Below are positions 45,601-58,393 of a stretch of DNA of 64,000 bases, piece by piece (within the stretch, counting starts at the first letter, position 1; each line of letters starts with the position of its first letter). The DNA lies in contig CADCSX010000023.1 in the NCBI GenBank assembly GCA_902805475.1, forward strand, positions 2,108,001 through 2,172,000, written 5' to 3'. Position numbers and translations under genes: made by a program. The DNA comes from Entonaema liquescens. Lineage: Eukaryota > Ascomycota > Sordariomycetes > Xylariales > Xylariaceae. The notes below the pieces were generated by a model that worked only from the letters and a program-made list of their open reading frames with translations, did no database searches and was not told where the DNA came from.

Positions 45601-48600
45601 TACATTCAGCCCGAGAAGATTGTTGCGGCTTGGGAGCTTCTGCCCCCTGTGGATAATTTCACCGAGGAAGAAACAGCGACTTTTGAGAAAGCCTATCTTG
45701 AATTTCCTAAGCAGTGGGGTCGTGTCTCTGACCCATTGGCGAATAGGGACTTTGGAACTAGCATCCAATTCTATTACCTTAAGAAGGAGAAGAATGAACT
45801 TAACCTTAAGGAGAAATTGAAGAAGCGTCCGAGGCAGCGTAAGAAGGGCGGACGCGGCAAGCAGCGGTCTAGTGCACTGGTCTCCGAACTTGGTAATGGA
45901 GATAACGAGAACGAAGAGAACCAGGAAACGGGCGAAAATGGCGAGCGGCGCCGACCTAGGCGTGCGGCCGCTCCCACTTTCAACTCTGAGGCCACACCAG
46001 CTACGGATGGCGAAGGAACTCCGGCTGGGACTCCTGGGCGCAGAGGAGCTGGCTCTAAGGGAGATGGAAGCTCTGAGAAGCCGGAACGCAAGCCTAGAGG
46101 GCGCCGGGCTGCTAAGGACAGAGAAGCGAAACAACCCCGGGTCAACCAGACACTTGCTGCAGCTCCGCCTGCGGGGGCTAAAGGTAACCGTTCGCGATCA
46201 AGCTCTCGGGCTCATGGCCCGGAGTGGACTCCACAACAGGTGTCGAACGAAGCAGGTAGAGTTCCCACTCAATATGAACTGGCCCCAAGTACTTCGGCCG
46301 TTCAACAGGTTGCTATTCCGGCACCATTCCAACACGCCCAGCCAATACTCAGTCCCGAAAGGGTATTCAACAACCGCCTCTACCACCGGTTTCGATGGGC
46401 ATAGATTCGATGGGTCCCCGCCGTTGCGCCCCGAGCCGCCGCCACAGCCTTCAGTTACTATACTTGATTCCGGCACCCCTGCGGTATCTGACCGCAGATC
46501 TGGCACGCAGGCATCTAGTTACTGGAGCGTACCCGAAGCGAATGATTTCCCCCAGCTGCTTCGTTCTTTCGGAAGTGATTGGGCAGCTATTGCCACGCAC
46601 ATGCGGACTAAGACTCCAGTCATGGTAAGTATCCAACTAATATTAGAATAGCTATGTATTGTTGCTAATTTACCTAGGTCAAAAACTTTTATACCCGGAA
46701 GAAGGACACTAACGATTGGTCAGACATCGTTAAGGAAGCGGATGCTAAGAAATCACGTGGAGAAAAGAGGCCGGCGCCTCCAACCCCTAGCTCTGGTGTT
46801 AAGAAGCGGTACGAAACGTCTGGCAACCGACCACTGGCGGCGGCGGACGCAGTCATGGAAGATAGTCCTGGTCCAAAAGTCGAGCACTCTCAGCCTTCAC
46901 AGCCGACGACAGGTCGATTTAACGTCCCTATCGCAGCGCAGCCGCAGCCCACGCTCTTGCAGGCGTCGTTTGTGCCGCCTCAACCTTCAATAGCTCAGAG
47001 CCACGGCGCTACCCCGCCTGGAACCCAGCCTCTAGCTCAGCCAGTGACGCAAACAATGTCTCCTCGTCCTATGAGAGCACCTTTTTCGTTTGGAGAAAGA
47101 GAGCGGGAGTTACCGCCTCAGCAGACTTCTCGCGTTCCGTTGATCCAGAAAACGACTCAACAAGGACCCCCAGCGGCACCCGAGCCTCCCATGGGGAGAC
47201 ACCCCTTGCCTACGTCTCTTATCGAGCCTCAGCCGGAACGGCCCAAGGTTGAGCCTAAGGTTCCAAAGGAGCAGCCACGTCATCAGGATCGCCAGCATCT
47301 GCGTGTGAAGCAAGAACCAGATCTTATCCACCAATATGACCCATATGCTTCTCAGGCCCACCAGAGTATCCGAATGGCAACATCCCGTCCGCCGGATCCT
47401 CCTCGTGCCGTAGCACCGGCTCCAGCACCGGCTCCGCAAACAACTTTTGCCACTATTCTTCAACATCAGCATCACAGCCGAGCGTTATCTGGTGAAGGTG
47501 TCCCATCCCCACGTGTTCGTCCTATGCCAAACTTATCCCGGCCGACGTCTGGTGCTAGCAGTGGAACGGAGCCGTTCAGTGCCCCACCAGCACAACCTAC
47601 GCCGCCGGCTATTGCCTCTACTCCAGCCCGTCCACCAGAGCGAAAGACATCTAGTTTGATGGCACTCCTGAATGATGACCCGCCTCCGCCTCCGCCTAAA
47701 CGAGTGACCGAGGTACCTGCTGCTTCAAAGCCGTCCTCAACACCTCCACCTCAATCTAGTCTCTCGCGCCCTCCTCCTCCGCCGCCGCCACCGTCTCATG
47801 TCCGAAGAGAATCAGAGCAGAATTACGGGTACGGTCGAAACCCGCCACCGGCACCATCCGCAATGCCCCCTCTGAAGCCCTATGCATCGCCTCAAGCGCA
47901 GCCGTTGAACGCTCCCCGGCATATGCCTTTAGACGCAGCAGCAGAGCGAGAGTATTATGGTGGCCGACCTCGATCTTTCCCTCAAGCTCATCAGCCTCCG
48001 GCAGCAAATTCGCCTCAGAACACGCATCACTATCCTCCTCCAAACCAACCGCCTCAAATGCAATATCAACAGTCACAACCATCATACCAGTATGGCGGTC
48101 AAGTTCAGCCGCCTAATGTGACATCTCCTCCACCTCAATACGGAGGGCATTCCGCTCCCAGAGGCCACGAGTCCCAGTCTAGCCGGGATATGGGCTGGCC
48201 GGGACCACACCAGGGCCACCCGTTACAACAGCAACAACAGCCGCCGCCACAACCTCAGCCGGCTTGGGCATCACACCCTCCGCAGCCACCGAAGTCCACG
48301 CAGCCGCCGCCAGCCCAGTCAGCATGGGCTGCACAGCATGCCCCTACGCCGAAACCGCCTCCACCTAGCAGTTCCGTTCCACCACAGCCTTCTTGGGCAT
48401 CTGCCCCGCCACCACCGCGAGGTCATGATCCCATGGCTCTGCGTGATGTCCGAGACGTCTATCCGCCGCATAGGATGCAGCCGCCTCTACAACAGTATGC
48501 ACCCACTTCGCGGGCGCCTGAGCCACCACCCCGCAAGCACCAGCAGCATACCCTCGCTATGCAAATACGCCGGTTCCTGGGCGGGATCCTCGCGATCCTG

Positions 48601-48794
48601 GCCCACCAAGGAGTTATACGCCTGTGAGCGCTTATGATAATAGAGGCTACCCACCACCTTCTACTCAAGAGATCCGTGAGGCACAATTGCGCGAGCAACA
48701 GCAACAAGTAATGATGCAGCAGCAATTAAGACCTCAGGATAGACATAGTCTGTACGATCGTCCACCACCTGCCCCTGATAGGTATGGGAGGTAG
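42634..48794 (+). CDS. SNT1: SNT1-like SANT-domain corepressor (Set3 complex / NCoR-like)
   Basis: Scaffold of the Set3/Hos2 histone deacetylase complex, nuclear, with two SANT/Myb-type domains. It has an Arg/Asp/Ser-rich start (RGRGRGRGWRDDSRDRGRDR), a long disordered region, and the first SANT with YIQPEKIVAAWELLPPVDNF and FPKQWGRVSDPL (near 45590-45800). The second SANT is SSYWSVPEANDFPQLLRSFG to KNFYTRKKDTNDW, split by a 53-bp intron (46625-46677), followed by a Pro/Gln-rich tail. The frame must be corrected in three places: about 46358-46363 (AAAGGG), 46416-46419 (CCCC) and 48529-48532 (CCCC). One base restored at each makes both exons close, gives IQQPPLPPVSMGIDSMG between the first two, and lets the tail end ...DRPPPAPDRYGR at 48792-48794, about 2036 residues. 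The start is uncertain: the ATG at 42634 is used here, but the acceptor near 42708 suggests an alternative spliced first exon. Confidence 0.85.
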
Positions 48795-50228
48795 GAGTAC
48801 CCATATCAACGAGAGTCGGTATCATTATCCAGCCGCGAAGATACAGAGGGACGATGGATCAAGCTCGAAAATGGCGAATTCGGGATTTTTCGTCTAGCAA
48901 ATCCCGCCGATCTAAGCGAGAACCGCTAGAGCCTGTCAATGTTTTTTTTTTCTTGGCTGAGGTGAATAAGATAAAGCTTTCGATCGTGCGGATGTTTCAA
49001 TATTATTGCTTTAGCAACATGGAATACGAGCGGAATATAGTTTGACGCTTGGGCCGACCTGGTTGTTCCCCAGACGGAGCCAGTATCTTTTCGTTTCAGC
49101 CAGACCAGTTGGCCACTCGCGTATCTGTACTAGGTGTTTCGTTGTCAAAATTCAAAATTAGACTAGACGATGTTGGTTGTTTAGCTAATTTTTTGTCGAT
49201 TTGCGTTCGATTCATCGTCCCACCATCCAATCATCTGGATCCGGCGGGGATTTTATTTTATGCGGTTTGATGATTTGATGTCGACAGGAGGGAACGGATG
49301 ACACATCCATCGGTGGAGGAGGGAGCGAGGGAGGAATAGGAGGCTGGCTTGTTCACCGGATTGGTAGGCTGGGTCTTGTCTGGCCGTGAGAGAGTATGTA
49401 GCATAGGGAGCATTATGAGGGCAGACCGACCCATGCCCTTTTTCTTTTCTGAGAAAATAACTTGTTTGGCTTGTTGTACATGTGTGGACTCCTGTGATGT
49501 GCCTATCTGTCTGTATTGCCGTAGTTGTAGTTGTTGGAACAGAAGTACATATGCTGAATTCGCTTCGATGATTTGACGTCTTGTCTTTCTCAACATGTGC
49601 TGCATTGTCTGATGCGATCGTGCCTGTTGTGATAATCGTTAAGGGGTGAAAGTGGTTACATACCACCTTAGTAGGTAATACGACGTAGGAAGGCTGGTAG
49701 GGAGTATAATAAAAATAACTCGAGGTATAAGAGTATAAGGGCGTTCATCCAAGATATTAAGCGTTCACACCCCAACCATCGACGGCGTAAAATTATGAAA
49801 GCCATTGTATAAAGTAGTTATTCGAAAACTTGAGGTGTATACGTTCAACTCTGGCCTCGGATTTGAAGTTGGTCTCCAAAGAAGAATTCAATGCGAGATG
49901 TTTGAATAGTTAGCGGTGTGGGAAGTGGCTTTATAGATGTGAGATCAGTCTGTACTGAGGATGTGAGACGTAATCAAAATAAAAGAACAAAGTTAAGGGG
50001 GGTGGGGGAGGCCTGAGACCTAAGGCCTTAAAATATAGCAGAAACCGGCCATCGTAGAGTTCACGGTTAAGAATCGATTATGCATGAAAAACTATTACTG
50101 GGTATCGATTTAATTCGCTCGCAGCTTAGGCCTCTGAGCCCTTCCTACCAGACTAGGTCATTATTTACCTCTCCCGTAACTCTATATCGATACTCGGGGC
50201 GTTTTGTATTGATTTCACCTTTCCCTCG
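48795..50228. other. Intergenic region
   Basis: The 3' flanks of SNT1 and ALG2, which converge here. ORFs at 49253-49666 on both strands are short and featureless. No gene is recognised. Confidence 0.5.
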
Positions 50229-51709
50229 CTATGAAGACAATATCACAGCCCTTCCCAACACGGCCAACACAAACCCTAACACGCCCACGGTCCCCAGTCC
50301 AAGCGCTGCGGCGGTCGGTCCCCATGACCAAGTCCTCGGTGCGCGGAGCATCTGCGACACAATATCGTCTAAGCGCTTTGCCATGTGTGCCTCACCGAAA
50401 TTATCCTTCACTCGAGAGATTCCTGCTTTCGATAAAGTAGCGAGTTCGTCCGCAGACAGGTGATTGAGAACTTTATCCATGACTGCGGTCCAAGAAGGTA
50501 CGTCGTCAGGTGAGCGGAGCCACCCCGTTACGCCCTCAACAACTGTCTCAGTAGGCCCGCCTGTGTCAGCTGCCAGAACTGGGACACCTGCGAGCATGGC
50601 TTCTAAGGGCACGATGCCGAAATGCTCGTTTGCGGGTGTGTATACGAGCAAGCGAGCTGAGGATAATAGCGCTGCTTTGAGAAGATTCGGCACCGAATGG
50701 AGGAACAGCACTTCTACGTCGTCAGGCACCTGGAGAGCCGTAACATGCGTCTTGGCCGTCATGCAGCGCAGACCAAGGGCCTCAGATAACTCGACAAGCT
50801 CCTTATGGTACCCTACATTCTCCGCAACGCGCGGGTCGTAGCCTCCAGCCACGACGAGTCGTACGCCCTTCCTCGCCTCCGGATCCAACCCCGCGAAAGC
50901 GCGGATAGCAAGCGCGATATCCTTCTTGCGCTCGAAGCGATTTATGCTGAGCAGGAACTTCTTGCCGTTCCAAAGCGGTTTTCCGTCCTCCTGCTCCTTT
51001 TCCTTTTTCTTCGTATCCACGCACGGATACACAACCTGCAAATCCTTCCCCCTCGCTAGTCCGGGCCAAGTCCGCCCGACCACGCCCCGGGTGAAATTCG
51101 AGTTGACGGCCACCGCGTCCGCGAAGCTCATGCTCCACTGCTCCCACGCGTCGAACGGCACGCGGTACGCGCGCTTCCACCACCGGCGCCGGCCCTGCGC
51201 CAGCAGCAGGTCCGGGAAATGGCAGTAGAACAGGACGCGCGCGCGGGGGTGCAGGAGCTGGAGGAGCGGTAGGCCGGCGCTCAGCTGGTCGACGAAGAAG
51301 GCGTCGGGGGAGAGCGCTTGGAGCTCCGAGGTGAGGAAGATCTGGAGGATGAGGTGGAGTTGTCGCAGGATGGAGCATAGGATGCTGAAGCGCGAGAGGA
51401 GCGTGGGGGGCACGATGGTGTTGCCGCGGACTCGGACGTCGAGAGTGCCTGTTCGACGAAGGGGGGAGAGTGTTAGGACTTATTCTATTTTCTTTCGTTT
51501 CATTGCGTTATACCATACATACCATCTCTTGCCTCGTCAAAGCAATGTTTCGGATCGCAATGACTTGTGAAAATCACGACTTTATGTCCTCGATTCTGCA
51601 ACCCGACCGCGGCGTCGACAACTAATCTCTCAGCACCGCCGATTCCCAAGTCAGGGTGGAGGAATACGATAGTCTTGGTATCGCTACCCTCCTTTGTCTT
51701 TTCGGCCAT
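50229..51709 (-). CDS. ALG2: ALG2, GDP-mannose mannosyltransferase of N-glycan assembly, two exons
   Basis: GT4-family enzyme on the cytosolic face of the ER that adds the alpha-1,3 and alpha-1,6 mannoses to the dolichol-linked core. Minus-strand exons are 51709-51523 and 51448-50229, with a 74-bp intron (GTATGT...ACAG), giving 468 residues, a normal fungal length. Signatures: the N-terminal glycine motif FLHPDLGIGGAERLVVDAAV, VLFYCHFPDLLLA, the Lys in INRFERKKDIALAIRAF, and the EX7E-type EHFGIVPLEAM with nearby ADTGGPTETV. A hydrophobic C-terminal segment (AALGLGTVGVLGFVLAVLG) is a probable membrane anchor. The coding sequence is notably GC-rich in its 5' half. No frame defect is seen. Confidence 0.95.
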
Positions 51710-52558
51710 GTCGAGAGGGTTGGGATATTGGCGACACCCATCGGATGGATGATGTTAAGGGAAAGTTGAGGCTCTTAAAAGAAAGACCCCGTCGATTTTT
51801 AGTTATCAGAGCTTGACGTTCCTTCCTATCTGTCCCCATCAGCCCTACCACCACCCCCACTAATTACCCGCCTGTCATCCCCGCAATGACAATCACCTGC
51901 ATTGAATCAATTGGATGTCATTTCATGTGATTGAACATTAAATAGGATATACGAAGTACATGCATGTGCTTCGTATATTGTCAAATCAATATACAACAGA
52001 CCTCTCCTCAACAAGACACAAAGAACTAAGTCATAAACTCATGATTTATTTTATCTATTACCATAAGTCATGCCAAACACCCCTTTCTAAACTTGAACCA
52101 GCAGCTACATAAATAACATCGTGGGTAGCGTAAGCTAGCTTCATCTCATTCTGATATCAACTTCCCCAGCACTCAATTCAACTAACCAGCAGCTTTGCTT
52201 TTGCTGCCGAATCCTAGACGCGTGGGGAAAATTAAGCCCACTGTCTTCTCTGCCTTGGTCTCCGTTGCTTTTCTCGTATCGCAAGACGCCTCAAACATGC
52301 GGGTATGTTAAAGTAAAAGGTAAAAAATAAAACGACCATAAGAAAGAACCATCATAATTGTACTTGACCGACCAAAAAGAAAAGAAAGAAAAAAGTGCCA
52401 GTTTGCGGACCAATGACCTGGCACACCGGTGCGCCATTCTAGGGAATCCATCCGAAAACTATAAACAGAGAAGCGAAGTTTATGATCGCTCAGTGGTTAG
52501 TTAATATTGCCGCCAGTAGACCGTGCTATATCGTCAGGGGCCCGGTAAATCCACATTC
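51710..52558. other. Intergenic region between ALG2 and KCS1
   Basis: The 5' flank of ALG2 and 3' flank of KCS1. An imperfect palindromic stretch, ATATACGAAGTACATGCATG followed by TGCTTCGTATAT, lies at about 51949-51980. No coding sequence is recognised. Confidence 0.5.
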
Positions 52559-55500
52559 TCACTCGCTGACAGAGTCCTCCTCCTCTTCATCATCATTCCT
52601 TTCATCGGCATTTCCAATTTCGCTTTGCCTACGCGGAGTGGCTAATCCTAGCTCGTTGCGTACGTCCTTCTGGATCTTTAAAAAGTATTTCCTGAGGCTC
52701 GCAAGACCACGAAGAAAGCCGCGGTCTGGTTCATTTGGATGCTTTGGTGGACATGGTTTATTTTCGGCCAGATCCCCCGCGGTAACACTATTGGCAAAAT
52801 CAGCCATCTTGAAGTCAATCTCTTTCTTGTTTCTTTGACGTCTCCTGGCATCCCACAAATCTTCAGCGTCTGTTGGGAAGTCGGTAGTGGACTCGTCAGC
52901 GCCCGTATCATAACCCTCGTCCGAGTTGTCGGCATCATAAAACATCAGGAGGCTAGCTGCGTAGAATCTATAGCCACGTAGCCTACGGATTGTCTTCTCA
53001 AGTTGGTTCAGTTTTTGTAGGATCGTTGGAATATGTCTTAGGACGCTGCTATAATCCACGCCGTCGTATAGAAACATAGTTAGAGCATTCTGGAACTCTG
53101 CGCCTGCCTTGAGACTGCGCCCGTAGTATTTGTCCTTGAAGACATAGGTCTGAGATTTTGCGTCCCACGCCTGCAGTCCACAAACTCTAACCCCTAACTC
53201 TCTAGACGTCGTGTTGGCGCATTTACGCTGTTGCGACTCGCGTTTCTTTGGGCTGGCATCTACACCATATTGTCGAGTGCCCATCTTTAAATCCATAATG
53301 CAGGGCCGTTTCATACCAGCAGTGAGGTCCTCCAATAGCAAGAAATACTCAACCCTTGAGTCGCGCTGCGTCTGTGCCTCTTTGGGGTTAATGGGTCGTG
53401 GAATTTTCTTAAGTTCCATCGTTGGGCTTGGAAGAGCTGAGGGTGCTTCTGATGAGATATTCGACTGAAATACAGAACCGTCCCCAATCCCATGCTCATT
53501 GGTGTCGGCGTCGTGTTTGTGGCCATTTGTTTTATGTATAAGACCCTGATATTCTGTAGGGAGTTCGCTATCCCTCCTGTATTCAACCTCGTCTGGGTCT
53601 TCGAAATACTTAAGATGACCACGCGGGTCTGTAACATCTTCGGGCTTCCGTCTGAGTTTACTTCCCGAGTTGCGCCGCTTCCGCCTTTGAGGGAACTTCT
53701 CCGACAAAGTTTCAGGTTCGGGAGCACTAGTTCCCGTAACGTCTTTTACATGATCCATGCCCACAATTCCCGAGCAAACCGGGTCGGCGCCAGCATCACT
53801 TTGAGTCTGTACAAGCCGCGGAAGAGTCTTTAATGGACTCGCTTCATGAGCATGTCGGGAATGGCCATTAGTGTGTTCTTGGCTTGGTAAAGCACTTCCA
53901 GCAGTCATGGGCCGCTCAACTTGTTGCATCGAGCGACGGGGATTGAACGTTGCTGAGATGCTGGTCTCCGGTGTTTATGTATTGCAATGGGCTGTTTTAG
54001 AAATGCATCGTTGAATACTTCGTTTCGTAGTCTCTTATTAACAGTCGTGGCACCCCAACTGTTAGCATGTCGATCTTCTAGGGATGGTCGGTTCGATATT
54101 ATAGTGCCTTTATCTCCCATTTGGAGATTTTTATCACGTAGATATTGCTGGCTTACAGCGGCAGACGCGCTCCTGGGGCGTCCGTCGCCATTCACCGCGG
54201 ATACTGCAGGTCGAAGCAAACTTCGAGGAAGGATGTGACGGTTATCGACGAATGTGACTGTAGGGATTGGCGTTTGTGACGACTGGAGGGATTGGCTGAC
54301 AATCCTACGATGGTGGCGCTGGTCTTCTCTATCTGAAGCGTCAAACCTCGGTAAGGCACTAAGGCTGGCTGATCCATTATGACCATTTGTCTGCTCATCC
54401 TGCTCGCCCGTCTTCTTTTCCGGCGTATGGTTGTCATCCTTTTTGACCGTCGACTTTCGCCGTGGTTGCTTCTGGAATGTGACGTTAAGAACGCCAATGT
54501 ATCTAAGGAGAGGTTAGTTCTGGACCAGCATGAAGTCGGTTCTCATAGAAACTCTACTAGAGATCGGGCAAGGGCAACAGAAGTGGCAATAACACACCTA
54601 GGCAGGAATGGTAGAAGATCACGATGATATCTTTCTATTTTTTCATAAAACTCGTTCTCTCGGTTGTTTAATTGCTTGCAGACAGCCCTCTTGGAAAATC
54701 TCCAAATGGTTGTATGGCCACCAACCTGATGCTTATAGGGAATAAGTTCAATTGCTTCAAGCGGTAATTTTGGTTCATGTGGGTGATCGTGCACCATGTC
54801 CTCGTGGTAATGGGAAGTTGGTCGGGATGGTCTAACAGATATATCACGAGATTTCTGGGGGGACTCGACCTCATCTTCGACAGCACATTCATCATCTATT
54901 CGCGGAAAGTCTCCAACATGCTGGGCTGAGTCATTATTACGGTTGATATTACCACCGTCCGATCCATCAGCCCTTGTTCCATCTTCAGCTTCAGGCTCAT
55001 CCGCCTTTACCAACCAAGGGTGAAAATCTTCGCCGTGAGGTTTGCGAGAGGCAGGCTGCGAAACCTTGAATTCCTTCTGGAGAACATCCCTATTTTCTGG
55101 AGTTTCATTCAAGCCCTGATGCGGCAGAAATACAGCCGAAGATATCTTTTCTTCAGATGACTCGTCGCCCTCTTCGGCTACTTCTCCAACTTCCGTTGTG
55201 TCACTTGACTCACGCTGGATCTCCCCAAGACCTTCGTCGGGCACATGAGTGGGACCCTTGAGTCCACTATAAGCGCTTTGTTTTGGAGCAGAGGGCTCTC
55301 GAGAGGATGCTCTGGTAGACTCAGTAATGTGTTTTGGCGGTAACTTCAAGCCAAAGTAATCGAGTTCGGTAGTTTCGCAGGGGACAGATTTAGCGTCTGA
55401 TGTAGCCCAGGGAAAAGATTGCACGCTCGATACATGAGAAGGAGAGTGGTCGCCTTCAATAGATTGGGGTGAGGGAACTGGTGACTGAAAGACATTGTTA

Positions 55501-56718
55501 TCATCGGAATATTTATGATGATTCGCATCTGCGGCCAAGCCCTTGGCGAGCAACGACTTGTCTCGCTGATGTCCTACTGACTTTGACTCCCTCCGCCTGC
55601 CCTTTTCTTCTGGGAGGCCCTCTTTGAAAAAGCGTAGACTATGGCTTGCTTTCCGACTCCGGGTTGGTTCAACACCGGCTAACACCTCCGTAATAGATTT
55701 TTCGACTTGTCCATCTTGATGGCCGATTATATCGTCAGTGCCAATGGACCAAGCTTTCTCTGGGCCCATGGAGAGCGTACGATCGACTCTCCAGGCCCTG
55801 TACTGGACCCGCGGGTCAGAAAGGAATTCCGGCTTATCGCCAGTAGATGGTGCGATATCGGTAGTACCGACTGCATGAGAAAACGCAGTGTCCCCAACGT
55901 TATCGGAAAGAGTTTTGGGGCGGTTCAACAATCTTAGGTAAATTTCCTTTTCTGTGCGTTCCAATGAGCGCCCTCTGCCAATGCCCAGATCAAAATCCCT
56001 GTTCCCTATGAGCGTTGTGGTTGAGCTTATAGTTCCGGGCATGGCGATAGGTGGTGTTGCAGCCTGTCCTTCTAGATGGGTAGTAGAGGATAATGACGGT
56101 GCGGATGTCGCCCTGGAGGCCTCAGAAAGCCCCGGTTGGCCAATCGGGGTCAGAGAACCATGCTCGTTCCGGTCATTATGGTCATCCTGAGGTGCGAATA
56201 CGGGTAGCCCGAAAGGTGTATCAGATTGGTTTCTCGGAGGGCTAGGCCGGCTCGGCGCATTGGGGTGTACAGGCTTCTGCTCGGGACGTCGCTGTTCTGT
56301 CTGAGTCTGGGAAGCGTGCGAAGAGGGAATTCCACGAGCAGAAGCCAGGGCTTGAGAGAGTAAGGACGGGCCATTGGATCTCTGGGGACCGTGGGCGGTC
56401 GTGATTTATTATTGTTTTGGTCGACATGGTTAACAATGAGAGATGAGGAAAGGGTGGATGCGGATGGCACATGGGAGCCGGGGGTGCTGGTACGGATGCT
56501 GGTGCTGGTACGGCAGGCGAGATACTTGCAGATGGCCGTGCATGGTCAGATACGGAGGTCGAGCCAGTCACAGTGGCGGAAGAGGAGGATGGGCTGACAG
56601 TCGCTATCCAAGTGGTAGCGGCATCATTGGCGGCATTGGGACTCCCAGAGGCCACACCTTGGGGGCTCACCGGTGCGGCAGTTGCGGCATTTTCGGGCTT
56701 ACGAGGCGGGCTGGACAT
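52559..56718 (-). CDS. KCS1: KCS1-like inositol hexakisphosphate kinase, two exons, three one-base breaks
   Basis: Makes inositol pyrophosphates (IP7) from IP6. Minus-strand exons are 56718-54598 and 54502-52559 around a 95-bp intron. The kinase is bipartite: N-lobe LPLEAIELIPYKHQVGGHTT to LLPFLPRYIGVLNVTF spans the intron; after a long insert come LLLEDLTAGM and the family motif PCIMDLKMG (about 1108-1116), then YGRSLKAGAEF and EIDFKMADFANS. The N-terminal 500 residues are disordered, Ser/Pro-rich. Three places need one extra base: 56480-56484 (GGGGG on +), 56384-56387 (GGGG) and 53938-53941 (GGGG). With them the frame joins PAPPGSHVPSASTLSSS, PPTVPQRSNGPSLLSQ and RSIPRRSMQQVERPMTAG, and the exon lengths give 1355 residues exactly. 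All three sites are in disordered regions. As printed the gene would be read as three fragments. Confidence 0.88.
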
Positions 56719-57935
56719 GAGGTAAACATCTGGCGAATACCATGGCAGTGTGGGAAGAATGATTCGCAGGAGTTGGAGCGGGCAGAGCGGGTGGTATTCG
56801 GGATCGAAGTAAATGTTGAAAGTTGAATTATGATGAAAAGGTACAAGCTTAGATACAAAGCCTAGAAAGCTACAAGTTTAATTCTGGTGGCGGTTTCGGT
56901 CAAAGTGGAGAAAATGGAGCCCTCCACCGTACCAGCGTACCAGCCGTACCTCCCCCCCCAAAAAAGCCCAAAGCCGGGTAACTTTAGGGAGGGGTCCCCC
57001 AGATTCCAGTACCTAATTTGCACATATGTTAAGGTAGTGCGTCCAACGCCTTCGATACCTAAACAATACCTATTTTCCTAGCACCTGATGTACCTATCCT
57101 ACACAGTAATTTGGGGTTTATTACAGGTCTTTCGGCAACTAACTCCTGCATCCTCAAGTATCCGCTAGGTACCTACACAGGTACCTAATAGAAGAACATT
57201 GAAAGCATTACAACCCATACGGCTTCCTTTATATCAACGACGATCCGAACGCTAAGGCACCCACGTGCTACCGAACCAGTGACCTCTGAAATATACCAAA
57301 GCAAGCCCAAGCCCGCCAAAGTGCCCCAAACCCAAGCCAAACCCAGTCAAACCCAGCCAAACCCCATACTAAAAGCAATTCTCCAAGAGCTCCCAAGAGC
57401 CGTGAATCGACTTTTCCCAGATTCTATCGAGCCCTTCTTCCGCTGGATACGACCTCGCTGCATTAGGAATCGTTCATTTTTTACTAACAGAGTTATCACG
57501 CCTCACGTCTATTGGACTAATAAAATAACCACTCATAGTACTAAGCCTTGGTAGATCGAGATGTCCAATCAGTTCCTAGCTTCAGGATGCTATGGGCTGG
57601 CCGCTTGGCGCCCAAGAAGTAGACCTTCATCGTGATGAGGAGGATGATGCAATCTACAAAACTTCGATCCCCCGGTTCTTCGGGGTTGCTGACCGCTTCA
57701 ACGGGAGCCAAATATCAGGCAATCTTCTAGGTTAGAGCTTGAAATTCCGCTCTGACGTGTTGCCTTGTCGTTGTCATTGTCATTGTCATTGTCGTCAACT
57801 TCGGTTATTCTCTAATTCAACACGTTGTTACCTCTTCACTTATTACAGGCTATAACGGACTTCTCCATGATGGATATGAGGGATAATACTTCACGATAGC
57901 TCTTGTGCTACTCGTGTTAGGTTGGCACTTCTGAG
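56719..57935. other. Intergenic region with CCCAAG/CCAAACCC repeats
   Basis: The 5' flank of KCS1. A degenerate tract of CCAAGCC/CAAACCCAG repeats lies at about 57299-57365, and TAGGTACC motifs at about 57165-57190. The ORF at 57279-57554 is a product of the repeats. A (TTGTCA)n-like tract occurs at about 57766-57796. Confidence 0.5.
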
Positions 57936-58393
57936 TCATGCTACGTTTGGTTTTACCATGGGCTGCCACGTCGTTCGTCCGACATGCATCGTCTCGGTTT
58001 GCATCGCTGGTATAGAGCCTATCTTTGAAGAAGCTTCAAACCATTGCTTCAAGACGCATGGATCCTTGGGGTCAGCATGACTATCTGCATATCTACGTCG
58101 ATTGTGTATCACATCAGTAAGGTAAGGTGGCTTACTTTTCCTTAGGCAGACATACGGCTTGCACTTATTACGGCAAAGCATCCGAGAAGCTCTAAACATC
58201 AACGGGACGGGTCGTCGAACAAATGCGTCGATCGTAGACGGAATTGAATCAAGCACGGAACCATATTCCATGTCGTTAAGCTTACAGGCAAAAACTTCTG
58301 GGTCTCGGCCTCCTTGTTATTCGTGGACTTGTAGGCCTCAAGATCCTTTCTGGGCCAATCATTCAACAACGTGGTCCTTTCACAATTCTTCAC
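57936..58393 (-). CDS. Doubtful small gene with cysteine-containing segment
   Basis: Two stretches look coding on the minus strand. The upstream one (about 58393-58280) contains NDWPRKDLEAYKSTNN followed by KEAETQKFLP. The downstream one reads RASRMLCRNKCKP and, after a consensus intron (GTATGT...CGTAG, about 58160 to 58094), YADSHADPKDPCVLKQWFEA, ending at TGA 57938-57936. I could not join the two parts in one frame with a natural intron (GTAAGC donor after FLP, TTTAG acceptor before AGCTTC leaves the phase wrong). No family is recognised. The gene may be decayed, or carry another lost base. Confidence 0.35.

Noticed and set aside
7152..56484. Programmed ribosomal frameshifting as explanation of the broken genes
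   Set aside because: The sites are plain G/C runs in unrelated genes without slippery heptamers or shared context, and mostly lie in disordered regions; lost bases explain them better.
57279..57554. Pro/Lys/Gln-rich ORF upstream of KCS1
   Set aside because: It is generated by degenerate CCAAACCC repeats and has no features beyond them.
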